A stretch of 64,000 bases of DNA, from assembly GCF_000271405.2 (NCBI RefSeq), contig NC_018081.1, positions 2,735,478 to 2,799,477 of the forward strand. Direction: 5' to 3'. Both the position numbers and the translations under genes were made by a program. The notes beneath the pieces were generated by a model, which was not told the DNA's origin, ran no database searches, and worked only from the letters and a program-made list of their open reading frames with translations. Each line of letters begins with the position of its first letter. Within the stretch, counting starts at the first letter, position 1. The DNA is from Enterococcus hirae ATCC 9790. Lineage in GTDB: Bacteria > Bacillota > Bacilli > Lactobacillales > Enterococcaceae. This document shows positions 1 through 11,765 of this stretch, one piece after another.

Positions 1-30
1 AAAAACAAACAGTGTAGTCTCCGTAATATT

Positions 31-1595
<1,565 letters not shown>

Positions 1596-1712
1596 AAGTT
1601 CGAACAATCTTGCGATTGTTAAGCTCAATTGTTTGCTAGCATATTGCTTGCTTGTTAAAAATGTTTGTTGTCTTGAATCAATCAAGACGCCCTACACATT
1701 TGGTTTGTCTTT

Positions 1713-1732
1713 GCTTTGTTCAGTTTTCAAAG
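1713..1732 (-). promoter_or_regulatory. boxA-like antitermination motif in rrn leader
   Basis: Read on the minus strand this is CTTTGAAAACTGAACAAAG, the conserved leader motif of low-GC Gram-positive rRNA operons bound by Nus factors. It lies about 120 nt upstream of mature 16S and downstream of all three promoters, as expected for rRNA antitermination. Confidence 0.7.
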
Positions 1733-1762
1733 GTCTACATTTTCTCTTTCAACAACTCTTAT

Positions 1763-1791
1763 ATCTTAACATTTTCTTAAGGTTTTGTCAA
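1763..1791 (-). promoter_or_regulatory. rrn promoter, proximal
   Basis: Minus-strand TTGACA (1786-1791), 17-bp spacer, TAAGAT (1763-1768). It is the nearest of three stacked promoter-like sequences upstream of 16S and lies upstream of boxA. Confidence 0.6.
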
Positions 1792-1848
1792 CAACTTTTT
1801 TCAAGTTTTTTTGACTGAGTTGTTTGCCGTGTTCTTAACGACTTGATT

Positions 1849-1877
1849 ATCATATCATTTAAATTGTTATTTGTCAA
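1849..1877 (-). promoter_or_regulatory. rrn promoter, middle
   Basis: Minus-strand TTGACA (1872-1877), 17-bp spacer, TATGAT (1849-1854). It is near consensus, with AT-rich sequence upstream that could act as an UP element. Confidence 0.7.
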
Positions 1878-1935
1878 CAACTTTTTTCATTGATATTTCA
1901 ATCTTTTCGTCACTCCTTAATCAAGCGACTTCGTT

Positions 1936-1964
1936 ATTATAACATGGTGATTTTTCATCGTCAA
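1936..1964 (-). promoter_or_regulatory. rrn promoter, distal
   Basis: Minus-strand TTGACG (1959-1964), 17-bp spacer, perfect TATAAT (1936-1941). It is spaced about 85 bp from the middle promoter, the tandem arrangement usual for rrn operons. Confidence 0.7.
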
Positions 1965-2232
1965 TATGTTTTTTCAACAAATTTTAAAGTGAAATTCATC
2001 ACGCTTTATCAGAACAAATAATAATATATCAAGGACTGTCGAAAATTGCAATAGAAAAAAACATATTTTTCACTATAATTTTTAAAGGCGAATATTCCTC
2101 TCGATAATTAGTATTTTGACGTTTTTTTATAGTTTTTTCAGCGCGTTTAACACCAATTCAGATACAAAAGTTCGGTTCCGCGTATTTACGTTTTTTATAA
2201 ATTCGAGTACTTCCCTATATTATTTGTTTTTT
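1965..2232. other. AT-rich gap, no gene seen
   Basis: Gap between the distal rrn promoter and the terminator of the two-component operon. Both strands show only short frames without ribosome binding sites. The AT-rich part next to 1965 may serve as UP element for rrn. Confidence 0.5.
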
Positions 2233-2272
2233 GAATAAAAAAACAAGTAAAGTTAACCCCCTTTACTTGTTT
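2233..2272 (-). terminator. Terminator of the etaRS-like operon
   Basis: On the minus strand an 11-12 bp stem (AACAAGTAAAG / CTTTACTTGTT) with a loop of about 8 nt is followed by a T run. The first arm contains the stop codon of the kinase gene, so it ends the response regulator-kinase transcript right at the coding end. Confidence 0.85.
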
Positions 2273-3762
2273 TCTTCTTTTACAATCGGAATAAAGATCC
2301 TAAAAATGGTACCCTGCCCAACGACACTTTCTGCATTGATTCTTCCTTTATAATTTTCAACCAATTGCTTGGCAATGGATAACCCTAACCCATTACCACC
2401 TTTTGTTCGTGCTCTGGCTTTGTCGACACGATAAAAGCGATTAAAAATCTTATTAAGGTCTTCTTGTGGTATGCCTTCTCCAAAGTCTTGAATCGCAATT
2501 TCAAATTCGCTCAATGTAGAAGAAATCGAAATATGCACTTCTTTTCGATTGGTTGAATACTTCACTGCATTATCCAAAATAATAATGATTAGCTGTTCAA
2601 AGTGGTTACGATAAATTTGCAGAGTCACTTCTTTTGCTAAATCGTCATCTAAAGTAATGACATAATCTGGATATAGTATTTTGAAGTTATTGTAAACCTG
2701 GTAAGTGACTTCTTTCGCTAATGTCGTTTCATTCGCATAATGCATATCCACTTGTTCTGCTCTGGAAAGATCAAGCATTTCCTGAACCAAACTCTTCATT
2801 CGGCTAATTTCCTGCATACTTGCAGCTAATGATTCTTCAAAGATTTCAGGATCATCTTTCCCCCAACGGTTCAATAAACTCAAGTGTCCCTCAATGATTG
2901 CTACTGGAGTTCTTAATTCATGAGAAACATCTTCCACAAATTGTTCTTGCTGTTCAATATAAAGACGCATGCGATCAAGCATCTCATTGAAGATTTCAGC
3001 AAGATCAGCTATTTCATCATTCGTATCGATTTCCGGCATATGAATATCTGATTGTGGGTCTTTACGAATCGTATCCATCGTGTCTCGTAAGACCTTTAAT
3101 GGTTTTAAGAAATAAGAGGATAAGAAAAACCCGAGTATAATACTTAAAATCAAGGAAACAACTTCTAATACGATGAGTGTCAATAATAACTTGTTCCGAA
3201 TATCATAAAAAGATGAAAGTTCATAAAAACTTTGAGCATAACCAATCTTTTCTCTCGTTTCTTTAGAATAGATCGGCTGGACAGAAAGAAAACCAGTTTT
3301 GCCATCTAACGTAACGATCGTTGGCACTTTTCTAGTTGTTTGGATCAATGAACGATCTTTTTCATGCGTTTTAAAAATTAATTTTTCATCTAAGTTATAG
3401 ACATATAGATCCATTGAAGATTGTCCTAATTCGGAAATGAACGAATCGATTTTCATCAAATTCCCTTCAATGATTGATGTGTCACTGATGCTCGTATTAT
3501 TTTCTGCATTTGTTAAGTTGCGGTAAGTGTTGACTAATGTCAGCTCTTCATTTGCATTGGCTAATCGTGAAGCGACTTCTGAGATCGTTCGTTCGTCATT
3601 GTTTCGCTCTTTTGCCACGATTAGATTGATTGAAGACTTATACGTAATGACCGCAAAAATGGTAAAAACAACGAATATAAAGAAAGAACTTGCAAAGGCC
3701 CACTTGATTGTCAAGGAGGGACCTTTAAGTTCTCTTTTTTCAGAATTTTTCGGTTTTATCAC
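2263..3762 (-). CDS. etaS: Sensor histidine kinase, EtaS/LisK-like
   Basis: Membrane sensor kinase of 499 residues. There is a short basic N-terminus, membrane segment 1 at about 20-42, an extracellular sensor of about 150 residues, membrane segment 2 at about 191-217, a HAMP linker, the HisKA box SHELRTP with phospho-acceptor His281, and an ATPase domain with N box DNAVKYS and glycine-rich GNGLGLS. The start is GTG at 3762; it overlaps the regulator stop by four bases (GTGA), so the two are translationally coupled. Family knowledge: gene order regulator-kinase next to gnd matches etaRS (EF1050-EF1051) of E. faecalis, homologous to Listeria lisRK, involved in stress and cell-envelope responses. 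The signal sensed cannot be told from sequence. The assignment to the EtaS/LisK family rests on order and domain plan. Confidence 0.85.
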   Translation of the reverse strand: MIKPKNSEKRELKGPSLTIKWAFASSFFIFVVFTIFAVITYKSSINLIVAKERNNDERTISEVASRLANANEELTLVNTYRNLTNAENNTSISDTSIIEGNLMKIDSFISELGQSSMDLYVYNLDEKLIFKTHEKDRSLIQTTRKVPTIVTLDGKTGFLSVQPIYSKETREKIGYAQSFYELSSFYDIRNKLLLTLIVLEVVSLILSIILGFFLSSYFLKPLKVLRDTMDTIRKDPQSDIHMPEIDTNDEIADLAEIFNEMLDRMRLYIEQQEQFVEDVSHELRTPVAIIEGHLSLLNRWGKDDPEIFEESLAASMQEISRMKSLVQEMLDLSRAEQVDMHYANETTLAKEVTYQVYNNFKILYPDYVITLDDDLAKEVTLQIYRNHFEQLIIIILDNAVKYSTNRKEVHISISSTLSEFEIAIQDFGEGIPQEDLNKIFNRFYRVDKARARTKGGNGLGLSIAKQLVENYKGRINAESVVGQGTIFRIFIPIVKEENK

Positions 3763-4445
3763 GAGCGCATCACATAGCCTGTTCCACGGACAGTTTGGAT
3801 ATAACTTTCTTCTCCAGGAACATCAATTTTATTACGAAGATAACGAATATAGACATCCACAACATTCGTTTCGACTTCTGTTTCGTATCCCCATACTTTG
3901 TTTAGTAAAACATCACGGGCTAATACAACATTTACATTTTCCATCAAAGTAAGTAACAATTCATATTCACGTTTTGTTAACTCAATGACTTCACTGCCGC
4001 GTCGTACGACACGATTTTCTTTTTCGATCGTTAGGTCACGATAGGTGATCGTTGTTTGTTTCGCTACATTCTTGTCTCCTTCAATGTCGATACGACGTAA
4101 TAAGGCACGTAAACGAGCTAATAATTCTTCAATCGCAAAAGGTTTAACGATATAGTCATCTGCACCATGATCTAATCCTGAGACACGATCGATTACTGAG
4201 TCTCTAGCAGTCATCATAATGATTGGTGTATTTTTAACTTGACGGACACGACGGCATACTTCTAGTCCATTTAATTCTGGTAACATCAAGTCTAATAAAA
4301 TAGCATCCCATTCATTGTTTAACGCTGCATCTAATCCTGTACGGCCATTGTAATGTACTTCTGCATTGTAGCCTTCATGCTTTAATTCTAACTCGACAAA
4401 CCGAGCTAAGTTTTTCTCATCTTCAATGATTAGAATATTACTCAT
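3759..4445 (-). CDS. etaR: OmpR-family response regulator, EtaR/LisR-like
   Basis: DNA-binding partner of the downstream kinase, 228 residues. The receiver domain shows the acidic pair E8-D9, phospho-acceptor Asp52 in LLDLMLP, and the conserved Lys in IVKPF. The C-terminal half is a winged-helix effector domain ending in the typical IRYLRNKI...VRGTGYVM block. The ATG at 4445 is preferred over the in-frame TTG three bases upstream, because AAAGGA then has a 9-nt spacer. Overlap with the kinase start is four bases. It is inferred to be the transcription factor of the etaRS/lisRK-type system; its targets are not visible here. Confidence 0.88.
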   Translation of the reverse strand: MSNILIIEDEKNLARFVELELKHEGYNAEVHYNGRTGLDAALNNEWDAILLDLMLPELNGLEVCRRVRQVKNTPIIMMTARDSVIDRVSGLDHGADDYIVKPFAIEELLARLRALLRRIDIEGDKNVAKQTTITYRDLTIEKENRVVRRGSEVIELTKREYELLLTLMENVNVVLARDVLLNKVWGYETEVETNVVDVYIRYLRNKIDVPGEESYIQTVRGTGYVMRS

Positions 4446-4489
4446 CAATTTTTTTCCTTTCTATTCTACGGGCTTTTCAAAACTCTATT

Positions 4490-4495
4490 ATTATA
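4490..4495 (-). promoter_or_regulatory. Possible -10 of the etaRS-like operon
   Basis: A perfect TATAAT on the minus strand about 45 bp upstream of the regulator start. No good -35 is seen at 16-18 bp, so activation or another sigma context is possible. Confidence 0.4.
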
Positions 4496-4542
4496 CCGAT
4501 AATCTACTTAAAAATCTATAACCATTTTATCATGGATAATAA

Positions 4543-4589
4543 TTTTTAAAAAGAGCTGAAGTCTTCTCTTTTCAGTTGACTCCAGCTCT
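4543..4589 (-). terminator. Terminator of gnd
   Basis: A 12-bp stem (AGAGCTGGAGTC with GACTTCAGCTCT, one G-T pair) on the minus strand, followed by TTTTTAAAAATT. It lies about 45 nt after the gnd stop. Confidence 0.85.
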
Positions 4590-4632
4590 CATGTCATCTT
4601 TTATTTTTCTTCATCTTCAAGAAGCGAAAAGA

Positions 4633-6054
4633 TTACTCTTCATGATACCATGAATAATGGAAGATTCCTTCTTTATCTACCCGTTCATAGGTGTGCGCAC
4701 CAAAATAATCACGTTGCGCTTGGATAATATTTGCCGGTAAGCGTTCTGCTCTATAAGAATCGAAATAAGCAATCGCAGAAGAAAAAGTTGGTACTGGAAC
4801 GCCTGCTTGGACAGCTAGTGCGACTACATCTCTTACTGCTTGTTGGTATTTATTGGTGATGTCGACAAAATAATCATCTAATAAAAGATTTTCGATATCA
4901 GAATCCTTGTCATACGCATCAGTGATTTTTTGTAAGAAACGAGCACGAATGATACACCCAGCGCGCCAGATCTTAGCAATTTCACCAAATGGCAGATCCC
5001 AACCATATTCTTTAGAAGCAACACGTAATTGAGCAAAACCTTGTGCATAACTCATAATTTTGCTGAAGTACAATGCTTCACGGATTTTTTCGATTAACTC
5101 TTTTTTATCTCCAGTAAATGAAAACTCATTCGTGCGGGTTAGCACTTTGCTTGCTCGGACACGTTCATCTTTGTATGCTGAAATGTAGCGGGCAAAAACT
5201 GATTCTGTGATCAATGGTAAAGGAACACCTAGGTCTAACGCACTTTGGCTCGTCCATTTCCCTGTTCCTTTGTTACCAGCAGCGTCCATGATGACGTCAA
5301 CGATTGGTTTACCAGTTCCTTCATCATCTTTTCTTGTTAGAATATCTGCAGTGATCTCAATCAAGTAACTATCTAACTCACCTTGATTCCATTCTTTAAA
5401 GATGTCAGCCATCTCTTCAACTGATAAGCCTAAAATGTTTTTCATCAAGTCATAGGATTCTGCAATCAATTGCATATCGCCATATTCGATGCCGTTATGA
5501 ACCATTTTGACATAATGACCAGCACCATTAGGACCGATGTAAGTCACACAAGGGGCCCCGTCTTCTGCTTTAGCAGAGATTTGCTCTAAGATTGGCGCAA
5601 CCAATTCATAGGCTTCTTTTTGCCCTCCAGGCATGATTGAAGGTCCTTTTAAGGCTCCTTCTTCCCCACCTGATACACCTGTGCCGATAAAGTTGATACC
5701 AGAGTTAGCTAGTTCTTCATTCCGACGAATCGTGTCTTTGAAGAAAGTATTTCCTCCATCGATTAAAATATCTCCTTTATCTAAATGCGGAAGTAATTCT
5801 TGGATGGTTGCATCCGTTGCCGGACCAGCCTTTACCATTAGAAGGATTCGACGTGGTTTTTCGATCGAATCGACAAATTCTTCGATTGAATAAGTTGCTT
5901 TAAATTTTTTGTCTGGGTGTTCTTCCACCACAGCAGTTGTCTTTGATCCAGTACGGTTAAAGAGGGCAACTGAATACCCACGACTTTCAATATTAAGGGC
6001 TAAGTTTTTACCCATTACGGCCATACCGACAACGCCGATTTGTTGTTTTGACAT
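4633..6054 (-). CDS. gnd: 6-phosphogluconate dehydrogenase (decarboxylating)
   Basis: Oxidative pentose-phosphate enzyme: 6-phosphogluconate + NADP+ to ribulose 5-phosphate + CO2 + NADPH, cytosolic. 473 residues, normal family length. The N-terminal Rossmann motif [14 protein letters not shown] is followed by [11 protein letters not shown] (substrate loop), [13 protein letters not shown] (catalytic Lys region) and the helical C-terminal domain with [16 protein letters not shown]. The start is the ATG at 6054, preceded by AGGAGG with a 7-nt gap; an upstream in-frame start would add 15 residues without a site. It is monocistronic, with its own promoter and terminator. The neighbouring two-component operon is the same as in E. 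faecalis. Confidence 0.97.
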   Translation of the reverse strand: MSKQQIGVVGMAVMGKNLALNIESRGYSVALFNRTGSKTTAVVEEHPDKKFKATYSIEEFVDSIEKPRRILLMVKAGPATDATIQELLPHLDKGDILIDGGNTFFKDTIRRNEELANSGINFIGTGVSGGEEGALKGPSIMPGGQKEAYELVAPILEQISAKAEDGAPCVTYIGPNGAGHYVKMVHNGIEYGDMQLIAESYDLMKNILGLSVEEMADIFKEWNQGELDSYLIEITADILTRKDDEGTGKPIVDVIMDAAGNKGTGKWTSQSALDLGVPLPLITESVFARYISAYKDERVRASKVLTRTNEFSFTGDKKELIEKIREALYFSKIMSYAQGFAQLRVASKEYGWDLPFGEIAKIWRAGCIIRARFLQKITDAYDKDSDIENLLLDDYFVDITNKYQQAVRDVVALAVQAGVPVPTFSSAIAYFDSYRAERLPANIIQAQRDYFGAHTYERVDKEGIFHYSWYHEE

Positions 6055-6097
6055 ATGAACTCCTCCTACATATGGGATGTTCTCCCTAATCTCTATC

Positions 6098-6125
6098 ATT
6101 ATAGCTTAACATGGCGCTATTGCAA
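6098..6125 (-). promoter_or_regulatory. Promoter of gnd
   Basis: Minus-strand TTGCAA (6120-6125), 16-bp spacer, TATAAT (6098-6103), about 45 bp upstream of the gnd start. Confidence 0.75.
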
Positions 6126-6199
6126 ACCAAAGAAGCATATATTTTTATGACGTTGTTTTAATATTAATGGACGAGCTAGGAAAGTTTTAAAGTATCACA

Positions 6200-6240
6200 A
6201 AAAAATAAACCTCAAGGCTCCATGGTTAGCCTTGAGGTTT
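6200..6240 (-). terminator. Terminator of yceD-rpmF
   Basis: A perfect 12-bp stem, AACCTCAAGGCT with AGCCTTGAGGTT, and an 8-nt loop. On the minus strand it is followed by TTTATTTTTTT. It lies about 25 nt after the rpmF stop. Confidence 0.9.
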
Positions 6241-6263
6241 TTACATTTTCTAATTAAAATGTA

Positions 6264-6443
6264 TTAAGCTTCTTTAGACATTACGTCCTTACCATCGTAG
6301 TAACCACAATTTGCACATACGTGATGGCTTTTTTTCATTTCACCACAGTTTGCACATTCGTTTAAACCTTTGATTGTCAATTTGTAGTGTGTACGACGTT
6401 TTGCTTTTTTAGCTTTTGATGTTCTTCTAGCTGGTACTGCCAT
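6264..6443 (-). CDS. rpmF: 50S ribosomal protein bL32
   Basis: Large-subunit ribosomal protein of 59 residues. It begins [21 protein letters not shown], basic as expected, and carries two CANC pairs ([17 protein letters not shown]), the zinc-binding form of bL32. The start ATG at 6443 follows AAGGAGGTG. A longer frame upstream has no binding site. It is co-transcribed with yceD, 56 nt apart, the standard arrangement in bacteria. Confidence 0.97.
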   Translation of the reverse strand: MAVPARRTSKAKKAKRRTHYKLTIKGLNECANCGEMKKSHHVCANCGYYDGKDVMSKEA

Positions 6444-6499
6444 TTTGCTACACCTCCTTGTAAAGTCTTGCACCTTAATTGATGCAATATATTCCAATC

Positions 6500-7069
6500 T
6501 TACGCTTTATCATCTTCATTTGATGGTTCATCAAAAAGTTCCGATAATTTTGCAAGACGAGGATCTACTTTTGTCTTGGCATCTTCTGATTTTCTACGCT
6601 CATATTCTTCTTCGGAAACGACTTCCCAATCTGTTCCTTTTGGCAGGTCAGTTGCTAGTTCTTCTTCCTCTGTTAATACGCGCATCGGAATTGCCAATAA
6701 AATGTTGTCTTCAATTGATTCTGTCAGGTCAAGTTTTGCATCTTCGATTAACAAAATCTCTTCTGCAGACAATTGGTCATCTCTGAGTTGATATTGTTCT
6801 TTTGTCATAAACAATTCGTCAACAGTAAAGTCCATCGGTAATTCAACCGGTTCTAAAGAACGCGTAGATGGAACAGTCAGAGTCGTCTGCACAGTGTAAT
6901 GAACCAGATAGCCTTTTTTATCAACTGAGACTAACCCTTGGACTGCAACAGGCGCAACATCTAGTATTAAATTGTCTCGCTCCATGAGTTCCGCTTTAAG
7001 ATCAAGGGTCTCATGAAATGTTAACGGTGTCTCTTGGTATTTTCTCAATTCGAGTAAGGACCATTTCAT
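6500..7069 (-). CDS. yceD: YceD/DUF177 family protein, 23S rRNA accumulation
   Basis: 189-residue acidic protein of the YceD (DUF177, B. subtilis YlbN) family. Seen in the sequence: [12 protein letters not shown] at the start, a central [25 protein letters not shown] block and an acidic C-terminus ending in DEPSNEDD. Family knowledge: YceD homologues precede rpmF nearly everywhere and are needed for 23S rRNA accumulation in E. coli and plants; the biochemical role is unsettled. The start ATG at 7069 has GGAGTG about 9 nt upstream. It is first in the yceD-rpmF operon behind a strong promoter. Confidence 0.9.
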   Translation of the reverse strand: MKWSLLELRKYQETPLTFHETLDLKAELMERDNLILDVAPVAVQGLVSVDKKGYLVHYTVQTTLTVPSTRSLEPVELPMDFTVDELFMTKEQYQLRDDQLSAEEILLIEDAKLDLTESIEDNILLAIPMRVLTEEEELATDLPKGTDWEVVSEEEYERRKSEDAKTKVDPRLAKLSELFDEPSNEDDKA

Positions 7070-7097
7070 TTTTCATCACTCCTAAGCAACAAAAGCA

Positions 7098-7126
7098 ATT
7101 ATACAGGGCAAAAAGGTCCTTGTCAA
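7098..7126 (-). promoter_or_regulatory. Consensus promoter of yceD-rpmF
   Basis: Minus-strand TTGACA (7121-7126), 17-bp spacer, TATAAT (7098-7103): a perfect sigma-A promoter, fitting the high demand for a ribosomal protein. Confidence 0.9.
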
Positions 7127-7572
7127 TGAAATTTTCTTGACACCTTACACTTCATTAAAAAACATTTTTTTATTTATTCGTTATGTTGTCTTATTTTTAT
7201 TTACGAACAAATTTCCATGGCAACCCGCAACAAATAGAGAAGCCATTTTTTTAACTAAACTTTTTCTCTATTACGTGAAAGACTCTCTGTAAATTTTGAC
7301 TTTTTCTCCTTATTGTTTCGTAAACTATATGTTTACCCCAAAATTAACTGATGATTTTTAGAATAACATTCGATCATTCCTACAGAAGAACGATTTTTAC
7401 TAACCAAGAATGATAACTAACGGTATAAAAACAGCAGTTTTGATCGTTTATCCGGCTAAATTCTTCTACAAGTTGTTCTGTGGCGTACATACTTGATGGT
7501 TTCTATTTGCTCAAGTATTCAAGATGAACTACAATAAACAATATTTATAAGAAAAAGGAGCAGACGCTTGTT
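7127..7572. other. Intergenic region between yceD and lysR-type gene, with a small palindrome
   Basis: About 450 bp without a gene on either strand. It holds the inverted repeat GTAAAC-5 nt-GTTTAC at 7320-7336 and a loose TTGACT...TAAACT pair (spacing 19) overlapping it, a possible plus-strand promoter with operator for the regulator gene. LysR-type proteins often bind such interrupted dyads upstream of their own gene. The rest is AT-rich and unremarkable. Confidence 0.4.
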
Positions 7573-8475
7573 ATGAACACACGAGATATCGAATATTATG
7601 TTCAAATCGTCAAGCAAAAGAATTTTACCAAGGTAGCCAAGTACTTTCAAGTTAGTCAACCGACGATCACTTACGCACTTAAGCGCCTGGAAAAAGAACT
7701 TGACGCAGTTCTTATCACGAGAGATCGTTCACACCACGAATTAGTGATTACCCCTGCTGGCAAACAGTTATTTATCCATGCACAATCTATCTTGCAAGAG
7801 ATCAAGATGGCAAAAGCAGAGATTACGCAATTACAGAAAAAGAAATTACGATTTGGAATGCCACCAATCATTGGCAATGAATATTTTCCGAAATTATCCA
7901 GTTATTTTATTAAATCTCAGCTAATGGACCAAATTGAGATTACAGATGGTGGCTCGAGAGATTTGTATGGCATGATCCACCAAGGAAGAATCGATTTAGC
8001 GATCCTGGGCTCCACCCAACCAATTATCGATCAAAAATTAGAGATCGAATTACTTTTAGACAAGCGATTCATGATTGTCGTTGCTCCTACTCATCCTTTC
8101 GCTGACCGACAAACGATTTCTTTTAGCGACCTAATAGCTGAACAATTCGTTTTATTGAACGAGCATTACGTTCATCCTGCAGCTTTTAAAAAGTTAGCTA
8201 AACAGGCACATATTGAACCTAAAGTTGTTTACCAAAGCAATGACTTAGCCATATTGAAAAGCATGATTCGAGAAAATATCGGGATCGGTTTTTTAACTGA
8301 AATTGCTATTCACCCTGAAGATCATCTCGTATCGATCCCACTTTCCGATCAGCTTCAGCCGCACTTTCTGATTTCACTCGCTAAGCGTACTCAGCAAATC
8401 CCGACTCCTTTACAAGAAAATGTGGTTGAGGTCATCCAACAATTTATGAAAACTCAAAAGAAGAACAAATCTTAA
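7573..8475 (+). CDS. LysR-family transcriptional regulator
   Basis: 300-residue LysR-type regulator. The N-terminal winged helix-turn-helix is at about 1-60 (AAKYFQVSQPTITYALKRLEKEL), followed by a linker helix and a substrate-binding-protein-like effector domain. One of few plus-strand genes here. The start ATG has AAAAAGGAG 12 nt upstream, a rather long gap. The N-terminus, with its NFTKVAK and ISYAIKRLE-like pattern, recalls MleR/CitR-type regulators of lactic acid bacteria, but no malolactic or citrate genes are adjacent, so effector and targets are unknown. The divergent neighbour is the yceD operon, an unlikely target; autoregulation through the upstream dyad is an inference. Confidence 0.9.
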   Translation: MNTRDIEYYVQIVKQKNFTKVAKYFQVSQPTITYALKRLEKELDAVLITRDRSHHELVITPAGKQLFIHAQSILQEIKMAKAEITQLQKKKLRFGMPPIIGNEYFPKLSSYFIKSQLMDQIEITDGGSRDLYGMIHQGRIDLAILGSTQPIIDQKLEIELLLDKRFMIVVAPTHPFADRQTISFSDLIAEQFVLLNEHYVHPAAFKKLAKQAHIEPKVVYQSNDLAILKSMIRENIGIGFLTEIAIHPEDHLVSIPLSDQLQPHFLISLAKRTQQIPTPLQENVVEVIQQFMKTQKKNKS

Positions 8476-8683
8476 TTGAATGGCTATTAATAGAAATGAA
8501 TAATAATTAACACTTTTGAATAAACATCAAATAATGGTTGTACGGTAGTCTGCTTGTTCCTCTCTAATTGACACTTTAAGTAACATTAGAAAAAGGTCGT
8601 TTTAAAAACGTAGCTTAAACACCCCGACGATCATTCTGTTAAAATGAAGGTTGACGCATGATTCATCTAAAAAACAACGAAAA

Positions 8684-8712
8684 AAAAGGATAAGACCTAG
8701 TCTTATCCTTTT
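8684..8712. terminator. Bidirectional terminator between lysR-type gene and pyk
   Basis: Near-perfect hairpin of 12 bp (AAAAGGATAAGA / TCTTATCCTTTT) with a 5-nt loop and A/T runs on both sides, between two convergent genes. Confidence 0.9.
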
Positions 8713-8732
8713 TTGATGATCAGCGGAGTCAA

Positions 8733-10516
8733 TTAGATTGCTGTTGTTTCGCCACGGTATACAATACCACGACGTGAGTCTACAGTTACTAACTCGCCAT
8801 CAGTGATTGTTGAAGTTGCATCTTGTGCACCAACGATTACAGGAATGTCTTGTGCAATTCCTACAACTGCTGCGTGTGAAGTCAATCCGCCTTCTTCAAC
8901 GATAACTGCTGCTGCTTTTTCAATTGCAGGCATGTATTCTTTATCAGTTGTTGGAACAACTAAAACCATGCCGTCTTTTGCTTTTTTGATTGCTTCTTCA
9001 GCTGATGAAGCAACAACTGCATTTGCAACGACTGATTTTTGACCAACGCCTTGAGCTTCTAATAATTTTGAACCAATCATTTGAATTTTCATTACGTTAG
9101 TTGTTCCACGTTCACCAACTGGTACACCAGCAGTGATCAAGATCAAATCGCCTTCTGAAGCAAAGCCTAAGTCAACTGCTTTTTGAGCAGCTAATTCAAA
9201 CATTTCGTCAGTTGTTGTTGGTTTTTCAGCAACTGTTGGGTAAACACCCCAGTTAAGCATCAAACCACGTTTTGTACGTTCGTCAAAAGTAACAGCCAAG
9301 ATGTCAGCATCTGGACGGTATTTTGAGATCATTTTAGCTGTATAACCAGATTCAGTTGCAGCTACGATTGTTTTAACGCCTAAGTTTTTAGCAGCGCGTG
9401 CTACAGATAGACCGATTGTTTCAGTCACATCAGTTTTATCAAATTCGTTTAATTGGAAAGTACCTAATTCTGATAATGCATTTTCAGCTTGTTGGTCAAT
9501 ACGAGCCATTGTTGCAACAGCTTCTACAGGGTAGTCACCGTTTGCTGATTCTCCTGATAACATTGTTGCATCAGTTCCGTCAAATACGGCATTGGCAACG
9601 TCAGAAGCTTCTGCACGTGTTGGACGTGGGTTTTCTTGCATTGATTCCAACATTTGTGTTGCTGTGATTACTGGGATACCAGCTGCATTACATTTTTTGA
9701 TAATACGTTTTTGAACCATTGGAACTAATTCGGCAGGAATTTCAACACCCATGTCACCACGAGCGATCATTACACCATCAGAAACTTTGATGATTTCGTC
9801 GATGTTGTCGATTCCTTCTTGTGATTCAATTTTAGGGAAGATTTGAACGTGTGTCATATCTTTTTCTTCTAAAATTTCACGAATATCTAAAACGTCTTGC
9901 GCTTTACGTACAAAACTTGCAGCGATAAAGTCGATATCGTTATCTAGACCAAAACGAATATCATCTGCATCTTTAGGAGTAATCCCTGGTAAGCTAATTG
10001 AAACGCCTGGTGCATTAACCCCTTTACGAGATCCTAGCATTCCAGCATTCTTCACTTCTACAACTAATTCACGAGTTGCTTCGTCTTTTTCAATGATTTC
10101 CATATCGATCAAGCCATCATCGAATAAAATGTGTCCACCTACATGAACGTCTTCAAATAGTCCAGGGTAAGTAACAGCGATTTTTTCTTTTGAACCTACA
10201 TGTTCAGGATCCATTGAGATACGAGTTTTATCTCCTACTTCAAATTTGATGTATCCTGCACGACCAAAATCAGCTTCAGTTGTGCCTTGAACAGTTGTAC
10301 GAATTTCAGCACCTTTTGTATCTAAAAGGATACCTACATCTTTACCTGTTTTTTTAACTGCTTCACGGACCATTGTCATACGTGATAATTGTTCTTCATG
10401 ATCACCATGTGAAAAGTTAAAGCGGAAGACATTTGCCCCAGATTCAATCAATTTAGAAATAGTTTCTACTGAATTACTTGCTGGTCCTAATGTACTAACG
10501 ATTTTGGTTTTTTCAT
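8733..10516 (-). CDS. pyk: Pyruvate kinase, with apparent 1-nt frameshift near the start
   Basis: Last step of glycolysis: phosphoenolpyruvate + ADP to pyruvate + ATP. The body reads FRFNFSHGDHEE, LLDTKGAEIRT, the catalytic MVARGD-like block VMIARGDMGVEIP, and ATQMLESM; a C-terminal PEP-utiliser-like domain (GGLTSHAAVVG) is present, as in Bacillus and enterococcal enzymes. The uninterrupted frame begins only at TTG 10451. The true start is the ATG at 10516: MKK is encoded there, but the A run (plus-strand T6, 10508-10513) is one base too short; with seven A the product reads MKKTKIVSTLGPASNS and is 594 residues. As written the ATG frame stops after nine codons. It follows pfkA by 120 nt in an operon. 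Pyruvate kinase is central to homolactic metabolism, so a base-calling error is the likely cause. Confidence 0.93.
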
Positions 10517-10560
10517 TTTACAAAACTCTCCCATTCAATTTTGTTTATTTAAAGCTGGTT

Positions 10561-10631
10561 AAAGCCTAAATACAAAGATAACAAGCTATACCTATTTTTA
10601 ACTATAGCTTAAATTTAAAATAACAGGCTTT
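10561..10631 (-). promoter_or_regulatory. Nested hairpin in the pfkA-pyk spacer
   Basis: An outer stem AAAGCCT/AGGCTTT (10561-10567 with 10625-10631) encloses an inner 8-bp stem AAGCTATA/TATAGCTT (10583-10590 with 10603-10610). It has no T run, so it is not a terminator. It may be an mRNA processing or stabilising structure that sets the pyk:pfkA ratio (inference). Confidence 0.5.
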
Positions 10632-10636
10632 CAATC

Positions 10637-11608
<972 letters not shown>

Positions 11609-11630
11609 TCACCTCATTAAAATACTTTAT

Positions 11631-11647
11631 CCTAAGCAATGCTTAGG
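11631..11647. promoter_or_regulatory. Inverted repeat in the pfkA leader
   Basis: CCTAAGC-AAT-GCTTAGG, a perfect 7-bp dyad between the likely promoter and the pfkA start. Too short-looped for a strong RNA hairpin; position downstream of the start site would suit a repressor operator. No known regulator matches by eye. Confidence 0.4.
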
Positions 11648-11680
11648 TTAATAACCTTCTTTGCGTTAACCACGACTAAC

Positions 11681-11709
11681 ATTCTAACATTATTTTTAGC
11701 AATTGTCTT
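11681..11709 (-). promoter_or_regulatory. Probable promoter of pfkA-pyk
   Basis: Minus-strand AAGACA (11704-11709), 17-bp spacer, TAGAAT (11681-11686) with a TG one base before the -10. About 80 bp upstream of the start codon. A loose cre-like stretch (two mismatches) sits further upstream at 11737-11751, but I would not rely on it. Confidence 0.5.
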
Positions 11710-11765
11710 GATTTACTGATAAAAAAATGAAAAAAATGAAAGCAAATAGTATATTTTACCGTAAG

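Noticed and set aside
3527..3952. 141-codon plus-strand frame across the kinase/regulator junction
   Set aside because: Antisense shadow of two well-supported genes, without a binding site.
8530..8712. Possible small RNA between the LysR-type gene and pyk, ending at the bidirectional terminator
   Set aside because: TTGACA near 8568 has no matching -10 at proper distance; TTAAAAT near 8638 has no -35.
11737..11751. cre-like sequence (CcpA site) upstream of pfkA
   Set aside because: Two mismatches in the conserved core, including the central CG; such matches are expected by chance in AT-rich DNA.
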